From Actinoplanes lutulentus (GTDB lineage Bacteria > Actinomycetota > Actinomycetes > Mycobacteriales > Micromonosporaceae), in NCBI RefSeq assembly GCF_003259845.1, contig NZ_QLMJ01000018.1, forward strand, positions 62,001-126,000: a stretch of 64,000 nt of DNA, written 5' to 3'. Under the pieces are notes generated by a model, which was not told the origin of the DNA, made no database searches, and saw only the letters and a list, made by a program, of their open reading frames with translations. Made by a program: the position numbers and the translations under genes. Below, piece by piece: positions 27,066 to 36,535 of the stretch. Each line of letters begins with the position of its first letter. The stretch's first letter is position 1.

Positions 27066-29996
27066 TCAGCCCTCCGGGAACAACCGGGCGTAATCGGCGT
27101 AGCCGGTTGCCACGTCGACCTGAGCCCAGAAACGGTGGTAGTTGAACGTCGGCGCGGGACCGCCGTTCAGGTACGCCTCGACCTTCGGGAAGTCCGGGTC
27201 GTTGCGGTAGAAGCTGCGGATGTCCAGGAACGAGACACCCGGCTTGATGACGTCACCGTTCGGCATCTCGCCGGACCAGCCCGGCGGGATGTAGAGGCCC
27301 TGGCCGGTGGAGGCGTTGTAGACGTCGTCCATCCGGTTGTAGTCGGCCCGGGTCTCGGTGACCGAGACGCCCTTGCTGTCCTTGAACGCCCAGATCGCGT
27401 CGAGCAGCCCCTTGGCCGCGGTCTTCGCCTGCGCGTTGCCGGACTTGGCGGCGTAGTAGGTGAGCAGCTTGGCGTACGAGCCTGCCACGCCGAGGTCCTG
27501 TCCCCGGCTGGTGACCGTCACGTGCAGGCCGGTGTTGGCCTGCGGGCTCGACGGGTTCCAGGTGTTGGGCGTACCCGACCAGGCCAGGTCGGACGGGATC
27601 GCGAAGGTGTCGTCCTCGATCGTGGTGTTCGCCAGCGCCCACGGCACCCACTTGTCGAGCACCGACTTGGCCTTGGTGTCACCGGTCGCGTAGTAGTACT
27701 CGGCCAGCCGTTCCAGCGACCAGGTCTGCATGCCGAACCAGCGGTTGGACGGCGGGTCCTCGTAGACCGGCGCCTCGACGTACGCGAGACCGTAGAAGGT
27801 CGGCGTGCCCGCGGGCCGTGCCGAGTAGTTGCCGTTCCAGCTGTTGGTGGCGCCACCGGCGATGGCACCCTCGGACGACTGGAGCCACTGGTAGAACTCC
27901 AGCTGGCGGTTCAGGCTGTTCTGCCAGTCCGCCTTGGCCGTCGGCGACTTCGGGTTGAACGCGCTGACGTTGGACAGGATGTAGGCCGCCATCGGGTTCT
28001 GGTAACCGAAGTGGCTGGTGCTGGACCCGATCCGCCAGGCCCATCCGGCGTTGGTGTCGTAGGCCCCGCCCCAGGCGTAGTACCACGACATCAGGTTGTT
28101 GGAGCTGCTCTTGCCGGTCCCGGCGGTGCACGACGTGGAGGCGCAGCCGGGGTTCTTGAAGTACTTGTCGTAGAACGAGTACCGCAGGTAGTCACCCATC
28201 TTGGCGGCTTTCGCCACCGCGTCGGAGATCTGCGAGGCCTTGCCCTGCTCGGTCGCCCATGTGTACGCCCAGTACGCCACCTGCACCGCGCGCGAGTCCG
28301 CGTCCGGGGCGTTGGTGTACTTCCACTGCTTGGCGTACGACGCGTCCTTGGTGAACAGGTCGAGGTATCCGTTCGGGCCGCCGTGGGCGAACGTGTCGCA
28401 GGACGGCTGCGGCACGGTCTCGAACGTCGACTCCTGCGGGCCGCGCTGGAACGTGTTGATGTACGTGACCCGGCTGGTCCCGTCACCGCAGTGCCCGAAT
28501 CCGTACGTGTTGTCGACGTCCAGCAGCCAGTGCATGCCGTAGATGTCGTCGGTGCCGTACGCCGCCTTCAGCTCGGCCGCGAGCGGGTCGGTGCCGACCG
28601 AGACGCCGGTGTCGAGCTGGGACGGGTACTGCGACGGCAGCGGGTACTCGGCCGCGTACGTGGCCGGCTTCTGCGCGTTGTAGTTCGCGTTCGTCGGCTG
28701 GTCGGCGTGCGACGGGATGATGTACTTCTCCATCGTCGCCCAGGCGCTGTTGAACGCCGCCCAGTCACCGGTGACCTGCCCGTGCTCGGCTTCCAGCCAC
28801 AGCCAGTAGCTGAACGCCTCGCTGGTGGTCTCGTGGCCGTGGTCGGGCGCCTCGTCGATCAGCGTCTCGATCGAGTGGTACGGCACACCCTCCGGGCTGA
28901 AATACCCGTTGGCCGGGTTCTTCAGGTCGTTGTAGAGCTGGGTGAACCGGGCGTCGACCGAGCCCTCGTCGACGATCGTGACGGCGACCTGCGCCGCGGT
29001 GTGCCCGGAAGCGGTGGCCGAGATCGTGGCGGTGGATCCGGCGGTGGCCGAGGTGGCCGCCGCGATCGTCACGCTCTGGCCGGTGCTCCAGTTCGACGGC
29101 GTGAAGGTGAGCGTCGCCGGGGTGGCGGTGACCGCGGTGGTGCCGGCGCTACGGGCCACCGCGACACTGACGTTCGCGGCCGGCGCCTTGCTGAGTGCCA
29201 GCTTGAGGCTGCCGCTCGCACCGGCCGCCAGGGTCAGCGAGGTGGCGTCGGCGACGATCGCCGGGGTGGTGGCCGCGTCGACGAAGACCGGCACGTCGGC
29301 GGTGGTGCTCCGGGTGCCGGCGCCGTCGAACGCGACGGCTTGCAGATGGTACGCGGCAGCTTGGGCGGGAACCCCGCTCCAGGTGTACGCGTACGGCGCT
29401 GTGGTGTCGCTGCCGAGCAGCAGCCCGTCGTGGTAGAACTCGACCCGGCTGATCGTCTGCCCGGCCGCCGCGGTGGCGTTGGCGGTGATCGGGATGGACG
29501 CCGGCGCGGTGTACCGGGTGTTCGCCGCCGGGCTGCTGATCTGCACGGTCGGCACGGCCGCGGTCTGGTTGCAGGCGGTCCCGTTCAGGGTGAACGAGGT
29601 GGGCACCGGGTTGGCGCTGGTGAACGTGCCGTTGAAGCCGGTACCGACGGTCGCCCCGGTGGCGAGGGAACCGTTCCACGCGGCGTTGGTGACGGTGACG
29701 TGCTGGCCGCTCTGGCTGTAGACGCCGCTCCAGCCCTGGCCGGCCTTCTGCCCGGCGTCGGGGAAGTCGAACTGCAGATTCCAGCTGGTCAGCGGGTCGC
29801 CGGTGTTCTTGATCTGGATGTCGCCGGTGAAGCCGCCGGTCCATTGGCTCTGCACCTTGTAGACGACGGTGCAGCCGGCCGCGGCGTACGCCGGGGCGCC
29901 GGCTGCGAGGACCGCGCCGGCGCCGAGGACGGCGACGCCGGTGACAGCCACTCTGCGACGGAAAGTGCCCGGTGATCCGGGTGGTTTGAACCTCAC
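27066..29996 (-). CDS. GH48 cellobiohydrolase with CBM2
   Basis: This 976-residue exocellulase releases cellobiose processively from cellulose chain ends. Order: signal peptide with FRRRVAVTGVAVLG (about 1-38), CBM2 (about 40-143), a bacterial Ig-like domain (about 148-240), a second beta-rich domain (about 245-345), then the GH48 catalytic domain to the end. The catalytic acid corresponds to Glu393 in GHETTSEAFSYW. Further signatures are MHWLLDVDNTYGFG, DLFTKD and YNRMDDVYNASTGQGLYIPP. The GTG start is inferred from the signal peptide. The gene is second in the GH74-GH48-AA10 operon, 82 bases after GH74. Confidence 0.95.
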   Translation of the reverse strand: MRFKPPGSPGTFRRRVAVTGVAVLGAGAVLAAGAPAYAAAGCTVVYKVQSQWTGGFTGDIQIKNTGDPLTSWNLQFDFPDAGQKAGQGWSGVYSQSGQHVTVTNAAWNGSLATGATVGTGFNGTFTSANPVPTSFTLNGTACNQTAAVPTVQISSPAANTRYTAPASIPITANATAAAGQTISRVEFYHDGLLLGSDTTAPYAYTWSGVPAQAAAYHLQAVAFDGAGTRSTTADVPVFVDAATTPAIVADATSLTLAAGASGSLKLALSKAPAANVSVAVARSAGTTAVTATPATLTFTPSNWSTGQSVTIAAATSATAGSTATISATASGHTAAQVAVTIVDEGSVDARFTQLYNDLKNPANGYFSPEGVPYHSIETLIDEAPDHGHETTSEAFSYWLWLEAEHGQVTGDWAAFNSAWATMEKYIIPSHADQPTNANYNAQKPATYAAEYPLPSQYPSQLDTGVSVGTDPLAAELKAAYGTDDIYGMHWLLDVDNTYGFGHCGDGTSRVTYINTFQRGPQESTFETVPQPSCDTFAHGGPNGYLDLFTKDASYAKQWKYTNAPDADSRAVQVAYWAYTWATEQGKASQISDAVAKAAKMGDYLRYSFYDKYFKNPGCASTSCTAGTGKSSSNNLMSWYYAWGGAYDTNAGWAWRIGSSTSHFGYQNPMAAYILSNVSAFNPKSPTAKADWQNSLNRQLEFYQWLQSSEGAIAGGATNSWNGNYSARPAGTPTFYGLAYVEAPVYEDPPSNRWFGMQTWSLERLAEYYYATGDTKAKSVLDKWVPWALANTTIEDDTFAIPSDLAWSGTPNTWNPSSPQANTGLHVTVTSRGQDLGVAGSYAKLLTYYAAKSGNAQAKTAAKGLLDAIWAFKDSKGVSVTETRADYNRMDDVYNASTGQGLYIPPGWSGEMPNGDVIKPGVSFLDIRSFYRNDPDFPKVEAYLNGGPAPTFNYHRFWAQVDVATGYADYARLFPEG

Positions 29997-30078
29997 GGGG
30001 ATCCTTTCTGCGCCGAGAGCCGTGGCATCCGGAGCCCGGGAAGCGGGAGAGCAGGCCCGGACGCCACGGTCATCCCGG

Positions 30079-32772
30079 CTACGGGGTGGTGGTGCAGGCG
30101 ACGGGGGAAGGGACGGGGTTGGTGGTGCCGGTGGTGCTGCCGAGGAATCCGAAGGTCGTGGATGCCCCGGACGAGAGCGCGCCGTTGTATCCGGCGTTGA
30201 CGACGGTCACGGCGGTCCCGGATTGGGTCGCGGTGCCGCCCCAGCTCTGAGTGACGGCCTGGCCGCCGGTGTAGGCCCACGTGACGGTCCAGCCGTTGGT
30301 GGCAGCCGTCCCGTTGTTCTTGACGGTCACCTCACCCTGGAAGCCGCCGGTCCACTGCCCGGTGACCCGATATGTGGCAGTGCAGCCGGACCCGGTCGAC
30401 GGGGAAGAAGACGGGGAGACCGAAGCCGACGGCGAAACAGAGGCCGATGGAGAGACCGAAACCGACGTGGACGGCGAAGGCGAGGACGACGAGGACGAAG
30501 CCGAGGGCGTAGGCGATGAAGGCCCACCGTTACGGTCCGCGTACAAGATCCCGCGCCCGTTCGTCCCCAGATAGACCCGGCCGTAGATCCGCGGATCACC
30601 GGCCAGGGCATCCCCGGCGTTGCCGTACTGGTGGGCATCGTCGTTGATCCGCACCCAGGCCGACCCGCTGTTATCGGAGCGGAACACCCCGTCAACCCCG
30701 TCAACCGTCCCGACCAGGAACACCGCCGGGGAGACAGCGCCCGGAGCGGCCTTGCCGAACGCCACGTTGATGCCCGACGTCACCGTCGAGACCGCCGTGA
30801 ACGTCCGCCCCGAGTCGGTGGACCGCAGCAACCCGGTCGAACCGGCCAGCCACACCTCACCGGCGACTCCCGGCACGGCCTTCAGGTTGACCCGGCCCTC
30901 GGCAGGCATGGCAGCGGCCGACGTCGTGAACGTCGCCCCTCCGTCCACGCTGAAATAGAACTTTCCGGCCGCGTACCCATAGAAGGTCTTGGGGTTGACC
31001 CGGTCGGACTCGACCTTGGCGCCGGCGGGGATGCCGGTCGACGCGGACCAGGTGCTGCCTCGCGTGGTCGAGTAGTGCACGCCGACGCCGGCCGGCGACC
31101 AGACCACCGCGTTGGCGTCAGCGCCGACCGCGACCGTGCCGCCGCCGGTGACGCCGGACGGTTCCTGGCCCTGGTACCAGTTCTTGCCGCCGTCGTTGGA
31201 GATACCGATGTGCGGTGCGGCGTCAGCATTACCGACCCGCACGAAGAACGACGGGCTGAGCTCGGCGAAATCAAGGCCGGTGTTGCTACCGAGCGACGGG
31301 GTGTCGTGGAAGTTCGCCGGCACCGCGTCGAGGTCCGCGTGGTGGAAGCCGCCGACGTCATACAGCGCGCTGACCAGCGGTGCACCGGTCGGCGGGCTGG
31401 CCAGGTCCTGGACCGCGGTCTCCTCGATGCCCTTGGCGAACGGCTTGATCGTGAAGGTGGATCCGGCGTCCCAGTTCGTCAGCTGGGTGGTGCCGTACAG
31501 CGTCGCGCCGGTGCCGTAGAGCATCCGGCCGGAGTCGAACGGGTCGATCTCCAGGGACTCGTTCATCCAGCCGAGCTTCGGGCTCTCCTCGGGCGCCTGG
31601 CTGGTGCTGTTGAAGTCGAGCCACGGGTTCGCGGAGATGTCCAGGGTGTAGCGCTTGGTGCGGCTGGGATAGCTGCTCCAGTCCCAGACGCGCGTCCAGG
31701 TGGCGCCGTAATCGGTGCTGCGGAAGAAGATCGCGTCGGGCCACCAGGAGATCTGGGTGGCGACCATCAGGGTTCCGGGCTTCTGCCGGTCGACGGTGAG
31801 CCCGGAGTATCCGTAGTACCGGTCGGCGACCGGGGTGGGCGAGATGTCGGTCCAGACGCCGGTCTCGGTGTCGAGCCGGGCGACCTGTCCCGCGCCGCCG
31901 TCGTAGGGCCCGCCGGTGTCGCTGGTCGCGATGAACAGGTATTTGCCCTGGACGACGCCCTTGTGCGCGAGATATCCGGTGGGCTGGCCGGCGATCCGTT
32001 CCCAGGTGGCGCCGGAGTCCAGCGACCGGTAGACCGGGTTCTCCTTGTCAGCGACCCCGACGTAGACCCTGGTGGAGGCCGGGTCGAACGTCACCCAGCT
32101 CAGCCCCTGGTTCTGGCTCTGGTACCCGCTGGTGTCCGACGGGTCGGCCACGTAGTTACCGGCGTTCGGGAAGGCGCTGACCTTGGCCCAGGTCACGCCG
32201 TAATCGGTGCTGCGCCACAGCCCGTTGCCGCCTTCGGCCGCGAAGTAGACGTTGCGGTTGTTCCGCGGGTCGACGGCGAGCCGCTCCCCCATGCCCCGGC
32301 CGGGCATGTTGCCGCCGACCTTGAACGGCAGGACGGTCTTCTGCCAGGTGGCGCCCTTGTCGGTGGAGCGCAGGATGGCGCCGTTGTTCGGGTCCCAGCT
32401 GTTCGTGTACATCCCGGCGGCTGCGTAGACACGGCGGGTGTCGACCGGGTCGGTGGCGATGCTGAGGACACCGTTGTATCCCCAGTCCTTCTGACCGACC
32501 CAGTCGAGCAGCGGGGTCCAGCTCTGCGCGGACTGATTCCATCGGTACGCGCCACCGATGTCGGTACGCGCGTAGATGAGGTTCTGCTCGCCAGGGTTGA
32601 AGACGATGCCGGGAACGAAGCCACCGCCGTCGATCCGGACGTTCTTCCAGGTGTAAGGCTCGGCGGGAGCCGCAACGGCGGGGGTGAAGGGGGGACCGGA
32701 CACGACGACGGTGACCGCCGTGGCCACGAGCGCGAGGGCGGCGAGCACTGCTCCGCCGGGGGACCTTCGCAT
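30079..32772 (-). CDS. GH74 xyloglucanase with CBM2
   Basis: This 897-residue secreted enzyme cuts xyloglucan, the hemicellulose coating cellulose. After a signal peptide ending near AVAA comes YTWKNVRIDGGGFVPGIVFN, the GH74 N-terminus, with ARTDIGGAYRW and repeated BNR-type blades (LRSTDKGATWQ, WRSTDYGVTW, FRSTDYGATWTRVWD). A Ser/Pro linker and C-terminal CBM2 (CTATYRVTGQWTGGFQGEV) follow. The ATG at 32772 is preferred because GGAAGG sits 6 bases upstream; an earlier start is 12 codons away. First gene of the cellulose operon, with a perfect CebR box about 80 bases upstream. Confidence 0.93.
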   Translation of the reverse strand: MRRSPGGAVLAALALVATAVTVVVSGPPFTPAVAAPAEPYTWKNVRIDGGGFVPGIVFNPGEQNLIYARTDIGGAYRWNQSAQSWTPLLDWVGQKDWGYNGVLSIATDPVDTRRVYAAAGMYTNSWDPNNGAILRSTDKGATWQKTVLPFKVGGNMPGRGMGERLAVDPRNNRNVYFAAEGGNGLWRSTDYGVTWAKVSAFPNAGNYVADPSDTSGYQSQNQGLSWVTFDPASTRVYVGVADKENPVYRSLDSGATWERIAGQPTGYLAHKGVVQGKYLFIATSDTGGPYDGGAGQVARLDTETGVWTDISPTPVADRYYGYSGLTVDRQKPGTLMVATQISWWPDAIFFRSTDYGATWTRVWDWSSYPSRTKRYTLDISANPWLDFNSTSQAPEESPKLGWMNESLEIDPFDSGRMLYGTGATLYGTTQLTNWDAGSTFTIKPFAKGIEETAVQDLASPPTGAPLVSALYDVGGFHHADLDAVPANFHDTPSLGSNTGLDFAELSPSFFVRVGNADAAPHIGISNDGGKNWYQGQEPSGVTGGGTVAVGADANAVVWSPAGVGVHYSTTRGSTWSASTGIPAGAKVESDRVNPKTFYGYAAGKFYFSVDGGATFTTSAAAMPAEGRVNLKAVPGVAGEVWLAGSTGLLRSTDSGRTFTAVSTVTSGINVAFGKAAPGAVSPAVFLVGTVDGVDGVFRSDNSGSAWVRINDDAHQYGNAGDALAGDPRIYGRVYLGTNGRGILYADRNGGPSSPTPSASSSSSSPSPSTSVSVSPSASVSPSASVSPSSSPSTGSGCTATYRVTGQWTGGFQGEVTVKNNGTAATNGWTVTWAYTGGQAVTQSWGGTATQSGTAVTVVNAGYNGALSSGASTTFGFLGSTTGTTNPVPSPVACTTTP

Positions 32773-33304
32773 GCGAGACCTTCCATAAGTCGAGAGCCCG
32801 CGGGTCAAACAAACCCGTCAGTTAAACCAACCCATCGATGGACGTTCATGTGGGAGCGCTCCCAGCAGCGTCGTTCGATGTCATCCTCGCGTCAAGAGCC
32901 GGAAACCTCGCGTTGACATGGCGCGAAAAGACGACAGCGCCGAAAAGCCCGCCGAACGCCTCAGCCAGAGACGTAATCACTACACAGCGTGACCATTGAT
33001 CTTCATCCAGCGACCACCGCGGGTTGGCCGGACGAACATTCGGGAACTCCCCCGTTCCGGGTCGCACATTCGGTGGGATCTACGGCTCACAAGTGGACAA
33101 ACCGCCGGGATTTCTCCTGTGTATCATTCGGCGGAACACGCAGGCCGGCACCGTCCAGGACGCCGGCCGGCCCGCCGGATATCCAGACGGCGGGCCACGG
33201 CCCGCGTACGTGGCGTAACCGCGGGACGGCCCTGGTCACGGGCCGGCCCCCAATAAGGGCCGGACTCAGCCGCGGCAGGCCGGAGAAGCGGCGGAGGAGA
33301 TCGC
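32773..33304. other. Divergent promoter region (GH74 operon / ugd)
   Basis: This 532-base region separates the minus-strand cellulose operon from ugd. It contains the CebR box at 32851-32864 and, near ugd, a GC-rich stretch and the GGAGGAG ribosome site. No gene-like reading frame with family similarity was seen. Confidence 0.6.
32851..32864. promoter_or_regulatory. CebR-type operator of the GH74-GH48-AA10 operon
   Basis: TGGGAGCGCTCCCA is identical to the box before the CE3 esterase and to the Streptomyces CebR consensus. It lies about 80 bases upstream of the GH74 start. Confidence 0.92.
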
Positions 33305-34684
33305 ATGAAGGTTTGTGTTGTCGGTACCGGCTATGTCGGCTTGACCACCGGTGTGAGTCTCGCCTTCCTCGGGCACGAGGTGACCTGTGTCGACCTCGAC
33401 CAGGCCAAGGTCGACATGCTCACCGCCGGCCGGTGCCCGATCTACGAGCCCGGCATGGAGGATCTGCTCGCCGAGGCCGCACAGAACCTGACGTTCACCA
33501 CCTCCTACGCCGACGGGGTCCCCGGCGCCGACGTGGTCTTCGTGGCGGTGCAGACGCCGTCGGCCGCCGACGGCAGCCCGGACCTGCGGTACCTGCGCAG
33601 CGCGGCCGAGAGCGTGGCCCAGGCGCTCGACCACGACTTCACCGTCGTGGTGAACAAGTCGACAGTCCCGATCGGCAGCGGCAACTGGGTCGACGCGATC
33701 CTGCGCGACTCGTTCAAGCAGCGCCAAAAAGAGCAGGGCGAGAACCGGCCTGAGGGCACCGAGTTCGCGGTCGCCTCCAACCCGGAGTTCCTCCGCGAGG
33801 GCAACGCGATCGCCGACACCCTCTACCCGGACCGGATCGTCATCGGCTCGGACAACCCGCGCAGCCTCGAGGTGCTCAACCGCCTCTACCGCCCGATCAT
33901 CAACCAGACCTTCACGCCGCCGACGTTCCTGTCCCGCCCCGAGGACGTCAACGCGGTCCCGCTGGTCTCCACCGACCTGGCCTCCGCCGAGCTGATCAAG
34001 TACGCCGCCAACGCGTTCCTGGCCCTGAAGATCAGCTACGCGAACGAGATCGGCCAGCTCGCCGCGAAGGTCGGCGCCGACATCACCGAGGTGGCCCGCG
34101 GCATGGGCCTCGACCAGCGGATCGGCTCGCGCTTCCTGCAGCCCGGCGTCGGCTGGGGTGGCTCCTGCTTCGGCAAGGACACCAAGGCCCTGATCGCGAC
34201 CGCCTCCGAGTACAACCTCGAGATGCCGATCGTGAAGGCGGCCCGCGACGTCAACCAGCGGCAGCGCGCCATCGCGGTGGAGCGCCTCCAGGACGAGCTG
34301 CGCATCCTGAAGGGCCGCAAGATCGGCCTGCTGGGCCTGGCGTTCAAGCCGAACACCGACGACCTGCGTGACGCGCCGGCGCTGGACATCGCGAACTCGC
34401 TGCTGGCCCGCGGCGCCCGGGTGAAGCTGCACGACCCGGTGGCGACCGACCGGTTCCGCGTCGAGCAGCCGGAGCTGGCGCCGTATCTGAGCCCGACGAT
34501 CGACGAGCTGTTCGCCGACTGCGACGCCGTCGTGCTGGTGACCGAGTGGGCGCAGTACCTCGAACTGGACTGGTCGAAGTTCGTCGGCCTGATGCGCTCC
34601 CCGATCCTGCTCGACGGCCGCCACGTGCTCGACGCCGACCGCATGCGCCGCCTCGGTTACAAGTACCTGGCCGTCGCGGGCTGA
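33305..34684 (+). CDS. ugd: UDP-glucose 6-dehydrogenase
   Basis: The enzyme oxidises UDP-glucose to UDP-glucuronate with two NAD+, supplying precursors for acidic surface polysaccharides. The 459-residue protein begins MKVCVVGTGYVGLTTGVSLA (Rossmann GxGxxG). It has NKSTVPIGSG, SNPEFLREGNAI, the central helix KYAANAFLALKISYANE and the catalytic Cys in GWGGSCFGKDT. The UDP-binding C-terminal domain has LGLAFKPNTDDLRDAPAL. GGAGGAG lies just before the ATG. No glycosyltransferase genes are nearby. A strong terminator follows. Confidence 0.96.
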   Translation: MKVCVVGTGYVGLTTGVSLAFLGHEVTCVDLDQAKVDMLTAGRCPIYEPGMEDLLAEAAQNLTFTTSYADGVPGADVVFVAVQTPSAADGSPDLRYLRSAAESVAQALDHDFTVVVNKSTVPIGSGNWVDAILRDSFKQRQKEQGENRPEGTEFAVASNPEFLREGNAIADTLYPDRIVIGSDNPRSLEVLNRLYRPIINQTFTPPTFLSRPEDVNAVPLVSTDLASAELIKYAANAFLALKISYANEIGQLAAKVGADITEVARGMGLDQRIGSRFLQPGVGWGGSCFGKDTKALIATASEYNLEMPIVKAARDVNQRQRAIAVERLQDELRILKGRKIGLLGLAFKPNTDDLRDAPALDIANSLLARGARVKLHDPVATDRFRVEQPELAPYLSPTIDELFADCDAVVLVTEWAQYLELDWSKFVGLMRSPILLDGRHVLDADRMRRLGYKYLAVAG

Positions 34685-34702
34685 CCCCGACTAAGAACGC
34701 CC

Positions 34703-34746
34703 GAACCGCCGCGGTAGCCGAGAAGGCTCCGCGGCGGTTCTCTTTT
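34703..34746 (+). terminator. Rho-independent terminator after ugd
   Basis: A perfect 12-bp stem (GAACCGCCGCGG / CCGCGGCGGTTC) is followed by TCTTTT. Confidence 0.9.
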
Positions 34747-34867
34747 GCGGCTTAAGCACCTAGTCCCGAACTCCAACAAAACCGACTCACCGCCGTGTTT
34801 GTGGGGTATAAATCAGGGTAAAGGTCCATGTAAGCACCGTCGAGAGATAGGCTCTTCCGCCAATCTT

Positions 34868-34881
34868 CTTAACCGGTTAAG
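34868..34881. promoter_or_regulatory. Palindromic operator candidate CTTAACCGGTTAAG
   Basis: A perfect 14-base palindrome with central CCGG, in the style of LacI-family operators (central CG), lies 165 bases before the binding-protein gene of the alpha-glucoside-type importer. Confidence 0.55.
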
Positions 34882-34953
34882 GTGCCAGGGCGTCGCAGCG
34901 ATATCGTTACCGACTCGATCACGACGAAATCATTGCGCAACTTGCTGGTTACC

Positions 34954-34972
34954 TCTTGACTGTTGGTCAAGA
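34954..34972. promoter_or_regulatory. Inverted repeat TCTTGAC-N5-GTCAAGA
   Basis: A perfect 7-base inverted repeat with a 5-base spacer; its left arm contains TTGAC, which could be a -35 element. It lies about 75 bases before the importer operon start. Confidence 0.5.
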
Positions 34973-35046
34973 AGCGCTTCGGACGGCGGCGTCGCCACCA
35001 GAATTGGCCGGTGACGCCGGAGGCGCTATATGACATAGGGAGCGGT

Positions 35047-36414
35047 ATGTTCGGTCAACGTGGGAGTTCGCGATCCCGGGTCGCGCTCGCCGGTGCCCTC
35101 AGCGTGGGCCTGGCTTTCAGCCTGGCCGCCTGCGGCGACAGCGACGATTCCGATAGCGGTACCACCGACAGTTCGGCAGCAGCAATCGACTGCTCGCCCT
35201 ACGCGGCGTTCGGCGACATCAAGGGTAAGACGGTCACGATCTACACGGGCATCGTGACCCCGGAGGACACCCCGCACAAGGAGTCCTACAAGCCCTTCGA
35301 GCAGTGCACCGGCGCCACCATCAAGTACGAGGGCGACAAGGCCTTCGAGACTCAGATCCTGGTCCGCGCCAAGGCCGGCAACCCGCCGGACCTCGCGTTC
35401 GTGCCCCAGCCGGGTCTGCTCCAGCAGCTCGTCGCCACCGGCAAGGCGGTCGAGGCCCCGGCCGAGACGTCCGCCAACGTCGACAAGTGGTTCGGCGAGG
35501 ACTGGAAGGCGTACGGCACTGTCGACGGCAAGTTCTACGCCGCGCCGCTGGGTGCCAACGTGAAGTCCCTGGTGTGGTACTCGCCCCAGGAGTTCAAGGA
35601 CAAGGGCTACACGGTCCCCACCACCCTGGCGGACCTGCAGACCCTGACCGACAAGATCGTCACCGACGGCGGCAAGCCGTGGTGTGCCGGCATCAGCTCG
35701 GGTGAGGCGACCGGCTGGCCGCTCACCGACTGGGTTGAGGACTTCGTGCTCCGCACCGCGGGCCCGGAGACCTACGACAAGTGGGTCAAGCACGAGATCC
35801 CCTTCAACGACCCGGCGATCGTCACCGCGTTCGACGCGGTCGGCGGTTACCTGAAGAACGACAAGTACGTCAACGGTGGCCTCGGCGACGTCAAGAGCAT
35901 CGCCAGCACCACCTTCCAGGACGCGGGTCTCCCGATCCTGGACGGCCAGTGCTCCCTGCACCGCCAGGCGAGCTTCTACGCCGCGAACTTCCCGAAGGAG
36001 ACGACGGTCGCTGAGGACGGCGACGTCTACGCCTTCTACCTCCCGGGTCAGGACGCCTCCTCCAAGCCGGTTCTCGGCGGCGGCGAGTTCGTCCTGGCGT
36101 TCGCGGACCGTCCGGAGGTCAAGGCCTTCCAGACGTACCTGGCGAGCGATGTCTGGGCCAACGCCAAGGCGAAGCTTTCGTCCGGCTGGGTCAGCGCCAA
36201 CAAGGGTCTCGACACGAACAACCTGAAGAACCCGATCGACAAGCTGTCGGCGACCATTCTGCTCGACCCGAACGCGACCTTCCGCTTCGACGGCTCGGAC
36301 ATGATGCCCGCCGCAGTCGGCTCGAACGCGTTCTGGAAGCAGTCGACCAACTGGATCACCGGTCAGGACACCAAGACGACGGTGGACAACATCGAGAAGG
36401 CTTGGCCGCAGTAG
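35047..36414 (+). CDS. Alpha-glucoside-type sugar-binding lipoprotein (AglE-like)
   Basis: This 455-residue lipoprotein begins MFGQRGSSRSRVALAGALSV and has the lipobox LAACG. The receptor domain shows KTVTIYTGIVTPEDTPHKES, FETQILVRAKAGNPPDLAFV, LGANVKSLVWYSPQEF and KPWCAGISSGEATGWPLTDW. This pattern resembles AglE, the alpha-glucoside receptor of the AglEFG importer; maltose, sucrose or trehalose could be the ligand, an inference from resemblance only. GGGAG precedes the ATG. It is first of three genes, separated from the permeases by a strong stem-loop, which fits higher expression of the receptor. Confidence 0.85.
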   Translation: MFGQRGSSRSRVALAGALSVGLAFSLAACGDSDDSDSGTTDSSAAAIDCSPYAAFGDIKGKTVTIYTGIVTPEDTPHKESYKPFEQCTGATIKYEGDKAFETQILVRAKAGNPPDLAFVPQPGLLQQLVATGKAVEAPAETSANVDKWFGEDWKAYGTVDGKFYAAPLGANVKSLVWYSPQEFKDKGYTVPTTLADLQTLTDKIVTDGGKPWCAGISSGEATGWPLTDWVEDFVLRTAGPETYDKWVKHEIPFNDPAIVTAFDAVGGYLKNDKYVNGGLGDVKSIASTTFQDAGLPILDGQCSLHRQASFYAANFPKETTVAEDGDVYAFYLPGQDASSKPVLGGGEFVLAFADRPEVKAFQTYLASDVWANAKAKLSSGWVSANKGLDTNNLKNPIDKLSATILLDPNATFRFDGSDMMPAAVGSNAFWKQSTNWITGQDTKTTVDNIEKAWPQ

Positions 36415-36434
36415 TGAGTTAGCTGAAATGCACG

Positions 36435-36464
36435 GGGCCGGTCGGGCATAATCCCGACCGGCCC
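36435..36464 (+). terminator. Intercistronic stem-loop between receptor and permease genes
   Basis: A perfect 12-bp stem (GGGCCGGTCGGG / CCCGACCGGCCC) with loop CATAAT has no T-run after it. Such hairpins after a binding-protein gene commonly stabilise its mRNA or attenuate the distal genes. Confidence 0.7.
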
Positions 36465-36535
36465 TAGCAGTCTCGAAATACCGTACATTTCGCTAGCCTC
36501 TTATTTGGTTTACCGCCCAAGGAGGAACGGGCCGC

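Larger units (their letters stand above)
34747..35046 (+). other. AT-richer regulatory region before the sugar importer
   Basis: This region of about 300 bases is notably less GC-rich than its surroundings. It holds two perfect inverted repeats (34868-34881 and 34954-34972) and no credible gene. It probably contains the promoter and operators of the downstream importer operon. Confidence 0.55.

Noticed and set aside
27063..29975. 970-codon open frame antisense to the GH48 gene
   Set aside because: Composition is Arg/Val/Gly-rich without domains, while the minus-strand frame encodes a complete GH48 enzyme.
30631..32916. 761-codon open frame antisense to GH74
   Set aside because: It is a mirror of the GH74 gene and has no signal or domain; it also runs over the CebR box.
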